From: an uncultured Treponema sp.
GTDB lineage: Bacteria; Spirochaetota; Spirochaetia; Treponematales; Treponemataceae
Assembly: GCA_934718065.1 (NCBI GenBank)
Contig: CAKUZR010000006.1
Coordinates: 76,305-140,304 of the forward strand
Length of the DNA: 64,000 nt
Direction of reading: 5' to 3'
The notes beneath the pieces are model-generated. The model made no database searches. It was not told where the DNA came from and was given only the letters and a program-made list of their open reading frames with translations. Shown here in pieces: positions 7,686 through 17,007 of the stretch (position 1 is the stretch's first letter; each line of letters begins with the position of its first letter). Position numbers and translations under genes: made by a program.

Positions 7686-9131
7686 ATGCTTAATAATACA
7701 AAAACTGATACAAGAAAAATTGCTTTTATCATGCTTGCGATTATGGCGGCGGCTTCGGTTGTGTCTATTGGAACAAAAGCTTTTGCCCAGGACACGGCGG
7801 TGGCTGCGGAAGCTCCGGCTGGCATGGAAAGAGTTATTCCAGGAACTGAAAACTGGAATGGAAAATATGATATTTCTGCAGGCTCATTCTTCAGCAATTT
7901 GTGGCATACAACCGGAATTTACAAGATGATTCATACTGAAACTCCGGAAGAAGCTGCCGCTGCGCAGGCTGAGGAAGCTGCTGAAGAGTCAAAGAAAAAT
8001 GAAAGCGCAAGCGTGTTTGCAAAAACAGCTCCGGGCTGGCAGTATCTTCTGATGATTGCAATAGGATTTCTTATTGTTTATCTTGGCGCGGGACGTGGAT
8101 TTGAGCCGCTTCTTCTTATTCCTATCGGATTCGGCACAATTCTTGTGAACATTCCGGGCGCAGGAATGGGAAACGCTCCTGACGGAATGCTGAACATTAT
8201 TTACAATGCCGGCGTTGGAAACGAATTCTTCCCTATGCTCATATTCATGGGAATCGGCGCAATGACTGACTTCGGCCCGCTTATTGCAAACCCGAAGATG
8301 GCTCTGCTTGGCGGCGCGGCTCAGTTCGGCGTGTTCTTCACGCTTTTCGGAGTTTCCCTGCTGAACCTTATTCCTGGAGTTTTTGACTACAACATTCTTC
8401 AGTCTTGCGCGATTGCCATTATCGGCGGCGCGGACGGTCCTACTTCAATTTATGTTTCAGGAAAACTTGCGCCTGAGCTTATGGCTGTAATTGCGGTTGC
8501 GGCGTATTCGTACATGGCTCTTGTTCCGATGATTCAGCCGCCGATTATGCGCGCCCTTACAACAAAGCACGAGCGCGAAATCCGCATGGAGCAGCTTCGT
8601 CCTGTTTCAAAGGCTGAAAAGCTTCTGTTCCCGCTTGTTCTTCTTGCGGTTACAATTCTTCTGCTTCCTTCTGCCGCTCCGCTTATTGGTATGCTTGCGT
8701 TCGGAAATTTTGTAAAGCAGTGCGGAGTTGCGGAACGCCTTTCAAAGACTATGGAAAACGAAATGATGAATATTGTTTCAATTCTTCTTTCTCTTGGCGT
8801 TGGAAGCCAGATGACTCCGGAAAAAATTATAAACGGACGTTCGCTGGGAATTATTCTTCTTGGACTTATTGCTTTTGCGGTTGCAACGGCAGGCGGTGTT
8901 CTTATGGCAAAACTTATGAACCTTTTCCTTCCGAAAGGAAAGAAAATCAATCCGCTTATTGGTTCGGCTGGTGTTTCAGCAGTTCCGATGGCGGCCCGTG
9001 TTTCAAACAAGCTTGGCCAGGAATACGACCCGATGAATTTCCTTCTGATGCACGCTATGGGACCTAATGTTTCCGGCGTAATTGGAACGGCGATTGCCGC
9101 AGGTGTGTTCATCGCAACATTCGCAAGATAA
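7686..9131 (+). CDS. oadB: Oxaloacetate decarboxylase, beta subunit (Na+ pump)
   Basis: OadB decarboxylates carboxybiotin and exports Na+ across the inner membrane. The polytopic core starts near residue 115. It contains GGAAQFGVF and the conserved [12 protein letters not shown] motif with the essential Asp, and later [11 protein letters not shown]. At 481 residues it exceeds the usual ~375-430. The extra ~110 N-terminal residues hold one hydrophobic helix (residues 12-34) and an Ala/Glu-rich segment. N-terminally extended OadB forms occur in other bacteria, and the extension may help assembly. The gene follows oadA by 27 bases and ends the operon. Confidence 0.93.
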   Translation: MLNNTKTDTRKIAFIMLAIMAAASVVSIGTKAFAQDTAVAAEAPAGMERVIPGTENWNGKYDISAGSFFSNLWHTTGIYKMIHTETPEEAAAAQAEEAAEESKKNESASVFAKTAPGWQYLLMIAIGFLIVYLGAGRGFEPLLLIPIGFGTILVNIPGAGMGNAPDGMLNIIYNAGVGNEFFPMLIFMGIGAMTDFGPLIANPKMALLGGAAQFGVFFTLFGVSLLNLIPGVFDYNILQSCAIAIIGGADGPTSIYVSGKLAPELMAVIAVAAYSYMALVPMIQPPIMRALTTKHEREIRMEQLRPVSKAEKLLFPLVLLAVTILLLPSAAPLIGMLAFGNFVKQCGVAERLSKTMENEMMNIVSILLSLGVGSQMTPEKIINGRSLGIILLGLIAFAVATAGGVLMAKLMNLFLPKGKKINPLIGSAGVSAVPMAARVSNKLGQEYDPMNFLLMHAMGPNVSGVIGTAIAAGVFIATFAR

Positions 9132-9150
9132 AAATATTTCTTTTTTTTAG

Positions 9151-9184
9151 ACGGACATTCATTTTTTGGTGTCCGTTTTTTTTT
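9151..9184 (+). terminator. Terminator of the oadGAB operon
   Basis: The stem ACGGACA/TGTCCGT (9151-9157 and 9170-9176) encloses a 12-base loop and is followed by nine T residues (9176-9184). Confidence 0.85.
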
Positions 9185-9225
9185 GAGTTGATTTTGCGCC
9201 GGTTTTCAGAAAAAATTATTCAATC

Positions 9226-9254
9226 TTGTAAAAGTTTCTGCCAGCCTTTATACT
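9226..9254 (+). promoter_or_regulatory. Promoter of parE, predicted leaderless
   Basis: TTGTAA (9226-9231), 17-base spacer, TATACT (9249-9254). Seven bases later comes ATG 9262, with no Shine-Dalgarno in between. Confidence 0.6.
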
Positions 9255-9261
9255 ATACATT

Positions 9262-11151
9262 ATGGGTGAGGAAATTAAGAAAAGAAAATCTGCTGCGAAA
9301 CAGAATGACGCTGTTTATGATGAAAGCAGCATTCTGCATTTGGAAGGGCTTGAGCATATCAGGCTTAGACCTGGAATGTATATTGGCTCTTTGGGCGACG
9401 GAACGAATGAAAACGACGGAATTTATATTCTTCTGAAGGAAGGAATTGACAACGCTGTTGATGAATTTTCCCAAGGTTACGGCGACAGAATTGACATTCA
9501 GATTTCGGAAGACGGCCGCGTGAAAATCCGTGACTACGGCCGCGGAATTCCTCTGGGAAAACTTGAGCAGTGCGTCAGCGATGTGAATACCGGCGCAAAA
9601 TATAATAATTCAGTTTTTAAGCAGGCAATCGGAATGAACGGCGTTGGAATCAAGGCCACAAACGCATTGTCTTCTTATTTTAGGGCTGCCTCAATCCGCG
9701 ACGGAAAAATGGCCGTTGTTGAATATGAGCGCGGCGTAAAAAAATCTTCAAAAACCGGAGCGGCGAAGCCCGGTGTAAAAAACGGAACTTATCTGGAATT
9801 TGTTCCCGACCACGAAATGTTCGGAAAATTTTCCTATAATATGGAAATGGTTGAAAAACGCCTTTGGTATTACGCTTATTTGAATCCGGGGCTTCAGATT
9901 TACTGCAACGGAAATCTTTTTGCAAGCGAAAAAGGCCTTGAGGATCTTATTGACCACGAAATCGGCGGCGCGGAAAAACCGCTCTACAAGCTTTTCAACT
10001 ATAAAGGAAAAAACATTGATTTTGTTCTTGCCCACACAGCCAGCCTTGACAAAGTTATTTATTCATTTGTAAACGGTCAGGTTACTGAAGACGGCGGAAC
10101 CCACGTGACTTCGTTTCTGGACGGATTTACCCGCGGAGTAAATTCTTTTTTCAAGAAGGAATATGATGAGAAGGATGTTTCTTCGGGGTTTATTGTCGCT
10201 TTGAAAATTGGGATTGACAATCCGATGTTCACGAGCCAGACAAAAAACAAGCTTGGAAACGTTGAAATCCGCCAGCCTATAATTCAGGAAGTTCAGCTTG
10301 CGGTGGACGACTGGCTCCGCCACAATCCTGAAATTGCCAGTGCGCTTGAAGAAAAAATCATCCGCAACATGAAGGCCCGCGATGAAATAAACAATGTCAC
10401 CGCGAAGCAGATCCGTGAGGCGGAACGTTCGGCCACGCTGAAAATCCACAAGCTTTTAGATTGCCGCTACCATCTTCAGGATGGTGAAAAAGGCGCGAAT
10501 TCAATGATTTTTATAACGGAAGGTGATTCTGCGACCGGCTCAATGGTGAATTCCCGCGATGTTTCGGTTCAGGCGATATTCAGTTTGCGCGGAAAGCCGG
10601 AAAATATGTTCGGCCGGAAGAAAACTGCGCTTTTTGAAAATGAGGAGCTTAAGAATCTTACTTTGAGCCTTGGCGTTCAGAAAGATGTTGAGGATTTACG
10701 CTACAATAAAATTATAATCGCAACCGATGCTGATAACGACGGATTTCATATCAGAAATCTTGTTATGACATATCTTCTGCTTTATTTTGAGGAGCTTGTG
10801 CTTACCGGACACGTTTTTATCCTGGAAACGCCGCTGTTCCGCGTAAGAAACAAGAAGAAGACGATTTACTGCTATTCTGAGGAAAGCCGCGACAAAGCCC
10901 AGAAGGAGCTTGGCAAAGACTGCGAGACAACGCGCTTCAAGGGGCTTGGTGAAATAAACGGCGATGAATTCGGAATGTTCATCAGGGAGCGAAAGGAAGG
11001 CGAAAGCGAGGATGTTGGAATGCATTTAACGCCGGTTACCGTACAGACGTTGAAAAATGTTCCGAAAGTCCTGGAATTCTACATGGGAAAAAACACGCCG
11101 GAGCGCAGGGATTTTATTGTTCATCACCTGGCATCTGAAATTGACGCGTGA
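9262..11151 (+). CDS. parE: DNA topoisomerase IV/gyrase-type subunit B
   Basis: This is the ATPase/TOPRIM subunit of a type IIA topoisomerase (629 residues). The GHKL ATPase domain shows EGIDNAVDEF (catalytic Glu and Mg-binding Asn), RDYGRGIP and the lid motif GMNGVGIKATNALS. The TOPRIM domain shows ITEGDSATGSM, SLRGKPENMFG and ATDADNDGFHIRNL with the Asp-x-Asp pair. The wording of these motifs, including TPLFRVRNKK and IYCYSEE, resembles the ParE form known from Bacteroidetes more than ordinary GyrB, whose motif is EGDSAGGSA. The protein is short and lacks the proteobacterial GyrB insertion. No parC/gyrA partner lies next to it. A second, canonical gyrB elsewhere in the genome is expected but cannot be seen. 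The ATG has no Shine-Dalgarno and sits 7 bases after the -10 box. Confidence 0.85.
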   Translation: MGEEIKKRKSAAKQNDAVYDESSILHLEGLEHIRLRPGMYIGSLGDGTNENDGIYILLKEGIDNAVDEFSQGYGDRIDIQISEDGRVKIRDYGRGIPLGKLEQCVSDVNTGAKYNNSVFKQAIGMNGVGIKATNALSSYFRAASIRDGKMAVVEYERGVKKSSKTGAAKPGVKNGTYLEFVPDHEMFGKFSYNMEMVEKRLWYYAYLNPGLQIYCNGNLFASEKGLEDLIDHEIGGAEKPLYKLFNYKGKNIDFVLAHTASLDKVIYSFVNGQVTEDGGTHVTSFLDGFTRGVNSFFKKEYDEKDVSSGFIVALKIGIDNPMFTSQTKNKLGNVEIRQPIIQEVQLAVDDWLRHNPEIASALEEKIIRNMKARDEINNVTAKQIREAERSATLKIHKLLDCRYHLQDGEKGANSMIFITEGDSATGSMVNSRDVSVQAIFSLRGKPENMFGRKKTALFENEELKNLTLSLGVQKDVEDLRYNKIIIATDADNDGFHIRNLVMTYLLLYFEELVLTGHVFILETPLFRVRNKKKTIYCYSEESRDKAQKELGKDCETTRFKGLGEINGDEFGMFIRERKEGESEDVGMHLTPVTVQTLKNVPKVLEFYMGKNTPERRDFIVHHLASEIDA

Positions 11152-11189
11152 TTTTAGCTGGATTATTGGGTTTGTTCTGAAGTTTCTGA

Positions 11190-11332
11190 TGTGGCAAGGA
11201 TTGGAAGGGCGCGCGGAGCGCGTTGCGGAATAAAAACGAAGTTTTTGTGGAGCAATGGAAGCGAAAGCTGGAACCCTGGAAAGCCTGGTTTTGGCTGGTG
11301 AGCCTGTCGAGCCAGCCAAAAGCCACCCGAAA
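11190..11332. repeat. GC-rich intergenic segment with hairpins, R1-like
   Basis: In the gene gap 11152-11431 lies a GC-rich block containing GCGCGCGGAGCGCG, GGAGCAATGGAAGCGAAAGC and a strong hairpin. The hairpin stem is TTTTGGCTGG/CCAGCCAAAA (11289-11298 and 11312-11321). The order of its GCAATG, GAAGC, TGGAAC and AAAGCC blocks recalls repeat R1, so it may be a decayed copy. There is no T-run, so it is not a clear terminator. Confidence 0.45.
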
Positions 11333-11365
11333 TATAAATCTTGAAATTTAACCTAGTAGTACATC

Positions 11366-11395
11366 TTGAAATACTGTTTTGTTTGCTGATAGAAT
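11366..11395 (+). promoter_or_regulatory. Promoter of the MATE exporter gene
   Basis: TTGAAA (11366-11371), 18-base spacer, TAGAAT (11390-11395) preceded by TG at 11387-11388 as an extended -10. It predicts a leader of about 30 bases with GGGGGA. Confidence 0.65.
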
Positions 11396-11431
11396 CCATC
11401 GTAAAGTGAAATCAAGGGGGATTTCTTTTTT

Positions 11432-12808
11432 ATGGAACATAAATATTTGGGTACGGCTCAGTTTTACAAGCGTGCGATAAAAATTGCGGTTCCTGTAATG
11501 CTTCAGCTTTTGATTCAGAATCTTGTTTCTCTGATTGACAATTTTATGGTTGCCGGGCTTGGCGACGTAAAGATGAGCGGAGTAAACGTTGCCGGGCAGA
11601 TAAATTTTCTTTTTCTGATTCTTGTGAATACTGTCTGCCTTTCCGCGGGAATTTTTATGAGCCAGTTCAAGGGCGCGAATGACAGGGAAGGAATGCAGCA
11701 GACTTTGCGGTTCAAGATTATCATAACTGGAATTTTCGGGCTTGCGTATACGGTTGTTTCTTTTGTGGCGCCAAGAAATCTTTTTGGGCTGATGGTTACA
11801 ATCAACAAGGATGCGGCGCAGATTCTTGACCAGGCGCAGATTTATTCGCGGTCGGTTGCGCTTTCCTGGTTTTTTATGGTTTTTGCGCAGTCGTTCGCTT
11901 CTTCTTTGCGTGATATTGAAATTGTAAAAGTTCCGCTGGTTATTTCTTCGATTGCGACTTTGGTGAACACGTTTTTTAACTGGGTTTTGATTTACGGAAA
12001 TCTTGGCGCGCCCCGGCTTGAAGTTGCCGGAGCCGGCTACGCGACTGTTATTGCCCGCGGCGTTGAGCTTCTGCTGTTTGTTGCGTATTGTGTTTCAAAG
12101 CGGCCTCCGTTTATGTTCAATCCGTTCAAGATTCTGTTCATCCGGTTCCGGCTTTTTGGAAACATATTCGCGAAGTCGCTGATGATTTTGTATTCGGAGC
12201 TTTTCTGGGCATTTTCGGAAACGCTTTCAAACGCGCTTTACAATACTCGCGGCGGCGCGGAAATTGTAAGCGGAATGGCCGGCGGATTTGCGGTCGCGAA
12301 TTTGTTTTTCATCTGTTTCAGCGGAATTGTGACTTCGGCGAGCGTTATTCTGGGGCAGGAGCTTGGCGCTGGAAAACTTGAGCAGGCCAGAAAATACAAG
12401 AACTGGGTTTTGAGCGGAGCGACGATTTTCGGCGTGGCTTTCATGCTGGTTGGTTTTTGCACAACCTGGATTGTTCCGTTTGTGTTCAAGAATCTTACGT
12501 TTGAGGCGCAGAGAATTGCCCGGCATTTGATTGTTGTGGCGGCGGCTTATCTTCCTTTGTGGGCTTTCCTGAACGGTCAGTACGCGGTTTCAAGGACGGG
12601 CGGCGACACAGCGATGGGCGTTATCTGCGATACGGTTGCGAATATTCTTTTTATCGGCGGAATGTTGATTTTGACTTTCCTAACAAAACTTGGTCCGATT
12701 GAAATGTATGCGATTGTTAAGCTGAGCGATGTTGCGAAAGCCCTGATTGCGTATTTCTGGCTGAAAAAAGAACGGTGGCTTGTGAATCTTACAGTTGCTG
12801 AAAAGTAA
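11432..12808 (+). CDS. MATE-family efflux transporter
   Basis: The product is an inner-membrane antiporter of the MATE (NorM/DinF) superfamily, which expels drugs or metabolites using Na+ or H+. It has 458 residues and about 12 membrane helices in two related halves. The first half begins IAVPVMLQLLIQNLVSLIDNFMVAGLGDVKMSG (quoted in parts: IAVPVMLQLL, LIDNFMVAGLG), the standard MATE opening. The second half contains GIVTSASVILGQELGAGKLE, the usual pseudo-repeat. The substrate cannot be predicted. A good GGGGGA site precedes ATG 11432. A small secreted protein gene follows after 17 bases and is probably cotranscribed. Confidence 0.9.
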   Translation: MEHKYLGTAQFYKRAIKIAVPVMLQLLIQNLVSLIDNFMVAGLGDVKMSGVNVAGQINFLFLILVNTVCLSAGIFMSQFKGANDREGMQQTLRFKIIITGIFGLAYTVVSFVAPRNLFGLMVTINKDAAQILDQAQIYSRSVALSWFFMVFAQSFASSLRDIEIVKVPLVISSIATLVNTFFNWVLIYGNLGAPRLEVAGAGYATVIARGVELLLFVAYCVSKRPPFMFNPFKILFIRFRLFGNIFAKSLMILYSELFWAFSETLSNALYNTRGGAEIVSGMAGGFAVANLFFICFSGIVTSASVILGQELGAGKLEQARKYKNWVLSGATIFGVAFMLVGFCTTWIVPFVFKNLTFEAQRIARHLIVVAAAYLPLWAFLNGQYAVSRTGGDTAMGVICDTVANILFIGGMLILTFLTKLGPIEMYAIVKLSDVAKALIAYFWLKKERWLVNLTVAEK

Positions 12809-12825
12809 ATTTTACGGAGCGTTAT

Positions 12826-13209
12826 ATGATGAAAAAAATTGTCTGCGGAGTGTTGTTTCTGGCGGCTGGAATTTCCGGCGTTTCTGCATGCAAATTCAAC
12901 AAGAAAACTCATAAGCTGACTGAATGTGATGAATACAAGTCCGTTCCTATGCCTGAAAAATGCAAGAAGGCGCACAGCGAGTACAATTCCTGGCTGATTG
13001 AAGAAACGAAAAGCAAAATCAAGAAGCAGGTTGAAAGCACTAAAAAGGAGCTGAAGGAAACTTCCAGGCAAGTTGAAAAAGACACGAAGAAAATTGTGGA
13101 TCAGGCGGACAGCACTGGAAACAAGGTGAAGGATTCGTTCTTTAAATTTCTGGAGAAAACTTTCTTCGGCGCGGATTCGTCGGAATCTGAGGCTGGCGGC
13201 GAGGAATAA
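12826..13209 (+). CDS. Small secreted or lipid-anchored coiled-coil protein
   Basis: The 127-residue product is not recognised. Residues 1-21 form a signal peptide ending VSAC, which fits either signal peptidase I cleavage or a spirochaete-style lipobox with Cys22. A short Cys/Lys-rich region follows (Cys at 22, 34 and 46). A long, highly charged amphipathic helix covers about residues 56-115, with many Lys and Glu in heptad spacing, as in periplasmic or surface coiled coils. The tail is Ser/Glu/Gly-rich. GGAG stands 6 bases before ATG 12826. It sits 17 bases after the MATE gene and may be an envelope accessory, but nothing shows a functional link. Confidence 0.65.
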   Translation: MMKKIVCGVLFLAAGISGVSACKFNKKTHKLTECDEYKSVPMPEKCKKAHSEYNSWLIEETKSKIKKQVESTKKELKETSRQVEKDTKKIVDQADSTGNKVKDSFFKFLEKTFFGADSSESEAGGEE

Positions 13210-13320
13210 AAGCCGCGGAAAATAAATGATTTTCGGGGCTGCGTTGTGGCGGTTGCAGGTTTTGCGGGCGTCGCGTGCTTTGTAGTCGCAGGGGAAAAAA
13301 ATCAGTTTTATGTATTAACA

Positions 13321-13366
13321 AAAAAGGCTGCGCTGAAAGTTTTTAATCTTCCGGCTCAGCCTTTTT
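13321..13366. terminator. Bidirectional terminator between the MATE unit and glyA
   Basis: AAAAAGGCTG (13321-13330) pairs with CAGCCTTTTT (13357-13366). With A-run and T-run on either side it can end transcripts from both converging units. Confidence 0.75.
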
Positions 13367-13376
13367 AAGTTTCGTT

Positions 13377-14876
13377 CTATTTTACAAATTCTTTTTTAAG
13401 GAATTCCAGGTCAAGTTCCGGGTAAAGAACGTGCGCTGAAAGCAGCTTGTTCACGCGGCTCTTGGCTTCTTCCTGAACTTTCGGGTCAAGGCTGATTTTT
13501 CCTTTGGCAGGTTTTCCGTCCTTTGTGAGTCCAGGTTTTGTGCCTCTAAGAACAAAATCAATGATTGAAGCGACTTCCTTCATATCTTCTGCTGTAAATC
13601 CTAAAGTTGTAAGTCCAGGAGTTCCGATTCTGATTCCGGATGTCCACCACGCGCCGTTCTTGTCGTAAGGAAGAGCGTTGGCGTTCGCCGTGATTCCGCA
13701 GTTGAACAAAGCGGCTTCGGCCTGTTTTCCTGTAAGTCCGTAAACTGTAACATCAACAAGCATAAGATGATTGTCTGTTCCGCCTGTCTGAATTGGCATT
13801 CCGAGCGATTTGCAGGCTTCCGCCAGAGTCTGGGCGTTTTTTACAACATTTTTTGCGTATTCGCGGTATTCAGGGGTGTTTGCTTCCTTCAGCGCGATTG
13901 CTTTTGCAGCCATAACGTGCGCAAGCGGGCCTCCTAAAACCATCGGGCAGCCCTTGTTCACGTAGTCGGCGTATTCTTTCTTGCAGAGAATCAGAGCGCC
14001 GCGAGGTCCGCGCAATGTTTTGTGGGTTGTTGTTGTAACAATGTCAGCCCATTTTACAGGGTCAAAATCGTCTGTAAGAACTTTTCCTGCCACAAGACCT
14101 GCGAAGTGAGCCATGTCAACCATAAGAACTGCTCCGCATTTGTCCGCGATTTCCCGGAATCGTCTGAAATTTATTTTTCTTGGGTAAGCTGAATATCCTG
14201 CGAGCAAGATAAGCGGCTTTACTTCCATCGCCTGTTTTTCAATTTTGTCGTAGTCAAGAAGCCCTGTGTCTTTTTCAACGCCGTAAGGATGGCTTTCAAA
14301 CATGCGTGCTGAAACATTCATTCTGTAGCCGTGAGTAAGGTGTCCGCCGCAAGAATAGTCAAGTCCCATAAGACGCTGGTTTCCGAAACGCTTGCGGAGC
14401 ATATCGAACTGTTCCGCGGTCAGGTCGTTCAGGGATTTTACGCCAAGCTCCTCAAGTGTTGGAGTTTCGATTTTTGCTGAAAGAATCGCCCAGTATGCAA
14501 CAAGGTTTGTGTCTGCGCCGGAGTGCGGCTGAACGTATGCATATTCTGCGCCGAAAAGTTTTTCCGCCTCGCGCGCCGCTGTGTTTTCAACAGCATCCAC
14601 ATTCACGCATCCGCCGTAATAACGGTGCTCCGGATAGCCTTCCGCGTATTTGTCTGTTAAAAGGTTTCCCATTGCCGCCTGAACGTTGAGCGAGCAGTAG
14701 TTTTCAGAAGCTACAAGCTTAAGATGGCTTCGCTGGTTTTCAAGCTCGTTTACAATTGACGCCGCGATTTCCGGCCCTACAGCGGCAACCTGCTGAAGGT
14801 TTGCCACATAAGCGCACATCGCTGCGTTCGGTTTTCCGTTGCAGGATGAAAGATATTCTTCCAGTGGTGTTGACAT
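13377..14876 (-). CDS. glyA: Serine hydroxymethyltransferase, elongated form
   Basis: GlyA interconverts serine and glycine with tetrahydrofolate and supplies one-carbon units; it is a PLP enzyme of the cytoplasm. Visible features are LKLVASENYCS near the N-terminus, YAEGYPEHRYYGG, and the PLP-lysine segment TTTTHKTLRGPRGALI. At 499 residues it is longer than the common ~415-430. Two differences explain this: a ~35-residue N-terminal extension and an insertion of roughly 40 residues after the AYWAIL segment (LEELGVKSLNDLTAEQFDML region). Long forms of this kind are known in spirochaetes and chlamydiae. GGAG precedes ATG 14876. The RRM gene lies 58 bases upstream on the same strand. Confidence 0.93.
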   Translation of the reverse strand: MSTPLEEYLSSCNGKPNAAMCAYVANLQQVAAVGPEIAASIVNELENQRSHLKLVASENYCSLNVQAAMGNLLTDKYAEGYPEHRYYGGCVNVDAVENTAAREAEKLFGAEYAYVQPHSGADTNLVAYWAILSAKIETPTLEELGVKSLNDLTAEQFDMLRKRFGNQRLMGLDYSCGGHLTHGYRMNVSARMFESHPYGVEKDTGLLDYDKIEKQAMEVKPLILLAGYSAYPRKINFRRFREIADKCGAVLMVDMAHFAGLVAGKVLTDDFDPVKWADIVTTTTHKTLRGPRGALILCKKEYADYVNKGCPMVLGGPLAHVMAAKAIALKEANTPEYREYAKNVVKNAQTLAEACKSLGMPIQTGGTDNHLMLVDVTVYGLTGKQAEAALFNCGITANANALPYDKNGAWWTSGIRIGTPGLTTLGFTAEDMKEVASIIDFVLRGTKPGLTKDGKPAKGKISLDPKVQEEAKSRVNKLLSAHVLYPELDLEFLKKEFVK

Positions 14877-14934
14877 ATAAACTCCATAATAATTAAGTTG
14901 AGATAAATAAGTTTACTTTTAAAGAGGCGTTTTT

Positions 14935-15201
14935 TCAATAAGAAGAACGTCTTTTCGGCTTTTCTTCCGCGATTGAAACCCGGATTTTCCGGCCGTCGAT
15001 GTCTTTTCCCTTTAGCCCGGCGATTGCTTTTTCCGCCTCGGTGTCGTCCGGCATTTCAACAAAACCGAATCCTTTTGAAAGTCCGCTTGTTTTGTCCTTG
15101 ATTATTTCCGCTGAGGTTACTTTGCCGAATTCTGCAAATTTTTCTGAAAGATTTTCTTCTGTAGTCTTGAAATTAAGGTTGCCTATGTATATTCTTTTCA
15201 T
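14935..15201 (-). CDS. RRM-type RNA-binding protein
   Basis: This 88-residue protein is a single RNA recognition motif. The RNP2 strand is IYIGNLNF (residues 4-11) and the RNP1 strand is KGFGFVEM (residues 44-51). The tail is basic (KPKRRSSY). It resembles the small RRM proteins of cyanobacteria, spirochaetes and other bacteria, thought to act on mRNA stability or translation. The ATG at 15201 lies only 35 bases from the oppositely oriented transporter start at 15237, so the promoters overlap. It may be cotranscribed with glyA. Confidence 0.9.
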   Translation of the reverse strand: MKRIYIGNLNFKTTEENLSEKFAEFGKVTSAEIIKDKTSGLSKGFGFVEMPDDTEAEKAIAGLKGKDIDGRKIRVSIAEEKPKRRSSY

Positions 15202-15236
15202 ATAACGAATTTTATATATTTTTCAAGGTTAATCAA

Positions 15237-16898
15237 TTGGTTTTAAATTTTATTGGTCAGTTTTTAAGTTTCGCGGGCGCGCTTTGTCTTCTTCTTTTTG
15301 GAATGGACATGCTTTCAAATGGTATTCAGAAAGGAGCTGGAAGCAGCCTTCAGACTCTTCTTGGAAAAATCACAGGAAACAGGTTTTCCGCGGTATTGAC
15401 TGGTCTTGCGGTTACGGCAATAATTCAGTCCTCCGGGGCGACAACGGTAATGGTTGTGAGTTTTGTGAACGCGGAGATTCTTTCGCTTACGCAGGCGATT
15501 GGAATTATTTTCGGCGCGAACATAGGAACTACAGTCACGGCGTGGATTGTTTCGTTCTTTGGATTTTCGTTCAGCATGGAAGCCGCCGCTGTTCCGCTTT
15601 TTGGCCTTGGATTCGTTCTTCAGTATTTCAAGAAGCTGAAAGTTCATAATTTTGCGTACTGTTTTATGGGCTTCGCGATTCTTTTCATGGGGCTCGGTCT
15701 TCTGAAAAATTCAATGCAGCTCGGGCCTTCTGCAATCGGCGTTATACAGAAACTTACGGATCTGGGATTTTTCGGGCTTCTGCTTGGCGTTCTGATTGGC
15801 GCGGCTTTTACGGCGCTGATTCATTCGTCTTCCGCAATGACGGCGATTGTGCTTGCGATGGCGGCGAACGGCTCGCTTACGTGGAAACTTTCGGCGGCAA
15901 TCGTCCTTGGAAGCAACATCGGTTCGACTGTGGACGCGGTTATGTCTTCTTTCGGGGCGAACATAAATGCAAAGCGCACGGCGGCGGTTCATGTGGCTTT
16001 TAATGTGGCGGGAACTTTGCTTGCGCTGATTTTTTTCAATCCTTTCCTTCGATTTGTTGACTTTTTAATTCCTGGAACTCCGGCTTCAAATATCACAATG
16101 CACATCGCGATGCTTCATACAGTTTTCAATCTTTGCGCCACGCTGATTTTCCTGCCTTTTGTGAACCAGATTGCGTTTCTTGCGCAGAAATTCATCAAGT
16201 CCTCGCAGAAAGAGGAGGATTCGCACTACAAGCTTCCGGCGATTCTGCCAAAAAATCATATTTCCGCGGACGTTTACGCGTTCCAGATGCAGAAAGAAAT
16301 TGCGAAAATGTCTGGAAAAGTCATGGGAATGCTTGACCTGATTGCGCAGGGCGTAACAAGCGACGCAGAGGAAATGGACGGATTTACTGAAAAAATTGTT
16401 GCGGACGAAGCCTATGTTGACGAGATGAACGATTCGATTTCGCATTTTCTGCAGATTTGCTCGCGGCTGGACAACGCGAACCATAATGACCGCCAGAATT
16501 ACGCCCGGCTGATTCACGTTACGCAAAGCATTGAAGATCTTAGCGACGAGTGCTGCTCGATGATGCACACGGTCGGAAAATATATTTCTGAAAAAAACAT
16601 TACGCAGGGTTCAGGGCGGGTAAAAAAGCTTCTTTCATATCTGGACCAGGTAAGAATTTTCTATGAGCAGGCCTGCACTTTCATCGCGCTTGGAATTTCG
16701 GATGATGAAAGGAATATGTCCGCTGAAATTGAAGACAAAATCGACCGCACCAAAAAGGAACTTCAGAAGGCAAGCCGAAAAAGAATTGAAGCTGGCGGCG
16801 ATGTTAAAACAGAGCTTCAGTATATGGATATTGTAAGAAAAATCGAAAGAGCCGGCGACTGCGTCTATGCAATTGTCCAGGCGCTTTCTTCAAAATAG
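15237..16898 (+). CDS. Na/Pi cotransporter family protein with PhoU-like tail
   Basis: The 553-residue membrane protein belongs to the NptA/PF02690 family of sodium-dependent phosphate transporters. The two family repeats are clear: QSSGATTVMVVSFVNA with GANIGTTVTAW, and HSSSAMTAIVLAMA with GSNIGSTVDA. About eight helices cover residues 1-310. The last ~200 residues are a soluble, helical PhoU-like domain that probably adjusts transport. Translation appears to start at TTG 15237, since AAGG stands 9 bases upstream and the first ATG would remove much of the first helix. It is divergent from the RRM gene. Phosphate is the likely substrate, but this is inferred. Confidence 0.9.
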   Translation: MVLNFIGQFLSFAGALCLLLFGMDMLSNGIQKGAGSSLQTLLGKITGNRFSAVLTGLAVTAIIQSSGATTVMVVSFVNAEILSLTQAIGIIFGANIGTTVTAWIVSFFGFSFSMEAAAVPLFGLGFVLQYFKKLKVHNFAYCFMGFAILFMGLGLLKNSMQLGPSAIGVIQKLTDLGFFGLLLGVLIGAAFTALIHSSSAMTAIVLAMAANGSLTWKLSAAIVLGSNIGSTVDAVMSSFGANINAKRTAAVHVAFNVAGTLLALIFFNPFLRFVDFLIPGTPASNITMHIAMLHTVFNLCATLIFLPFVNQIAFLAQKFIKSSQKEEDSHYKLPAILPKNHISADVYAFQMQKEIAKMSGKVMGMLDLIAQGVTSDAEEMDGFTEKIVADEAYVDEMNDSISHFLQICSRLDNANHNDRQNYARLIHVTQSIEDLSDECCSMMHTVGKYISEKNITQGSGRVKKLLSYLDQVRIFYEQACTFIALGISDDERNMSAEIEDKIDRTKKELQKASRKRIEAGGDVKTELQYMDIVRKIERAGDCVYAIVQALSSK

Positions 16899-17007
16899 CA
16901 GAATGATCAGAATGAACAGCCGGAGCGGGAACCGTGGTTTTTCAACGTGGTTCGGCTGCCGGCTTGAATTGCAAAATCCCGGGGTTCGACAGGTTCTGCT
17001 GAAGTAA

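Noticed and set aside
8534..9112. 192-codon minus-strand open frame inside oadB
   Set aside because: Antisense shadow of a conserved membrane protein; Arg/Ser-rich composition from reversed hydrophobic codons.
16908..16975. Imperfect hairpin (GAACC/GGTTC with flanking AGCCG/CGGCT) between converging genes
   Set aside because: The stems are interrupted and no T-run follows, so neither terminator nor repeat can be supported.
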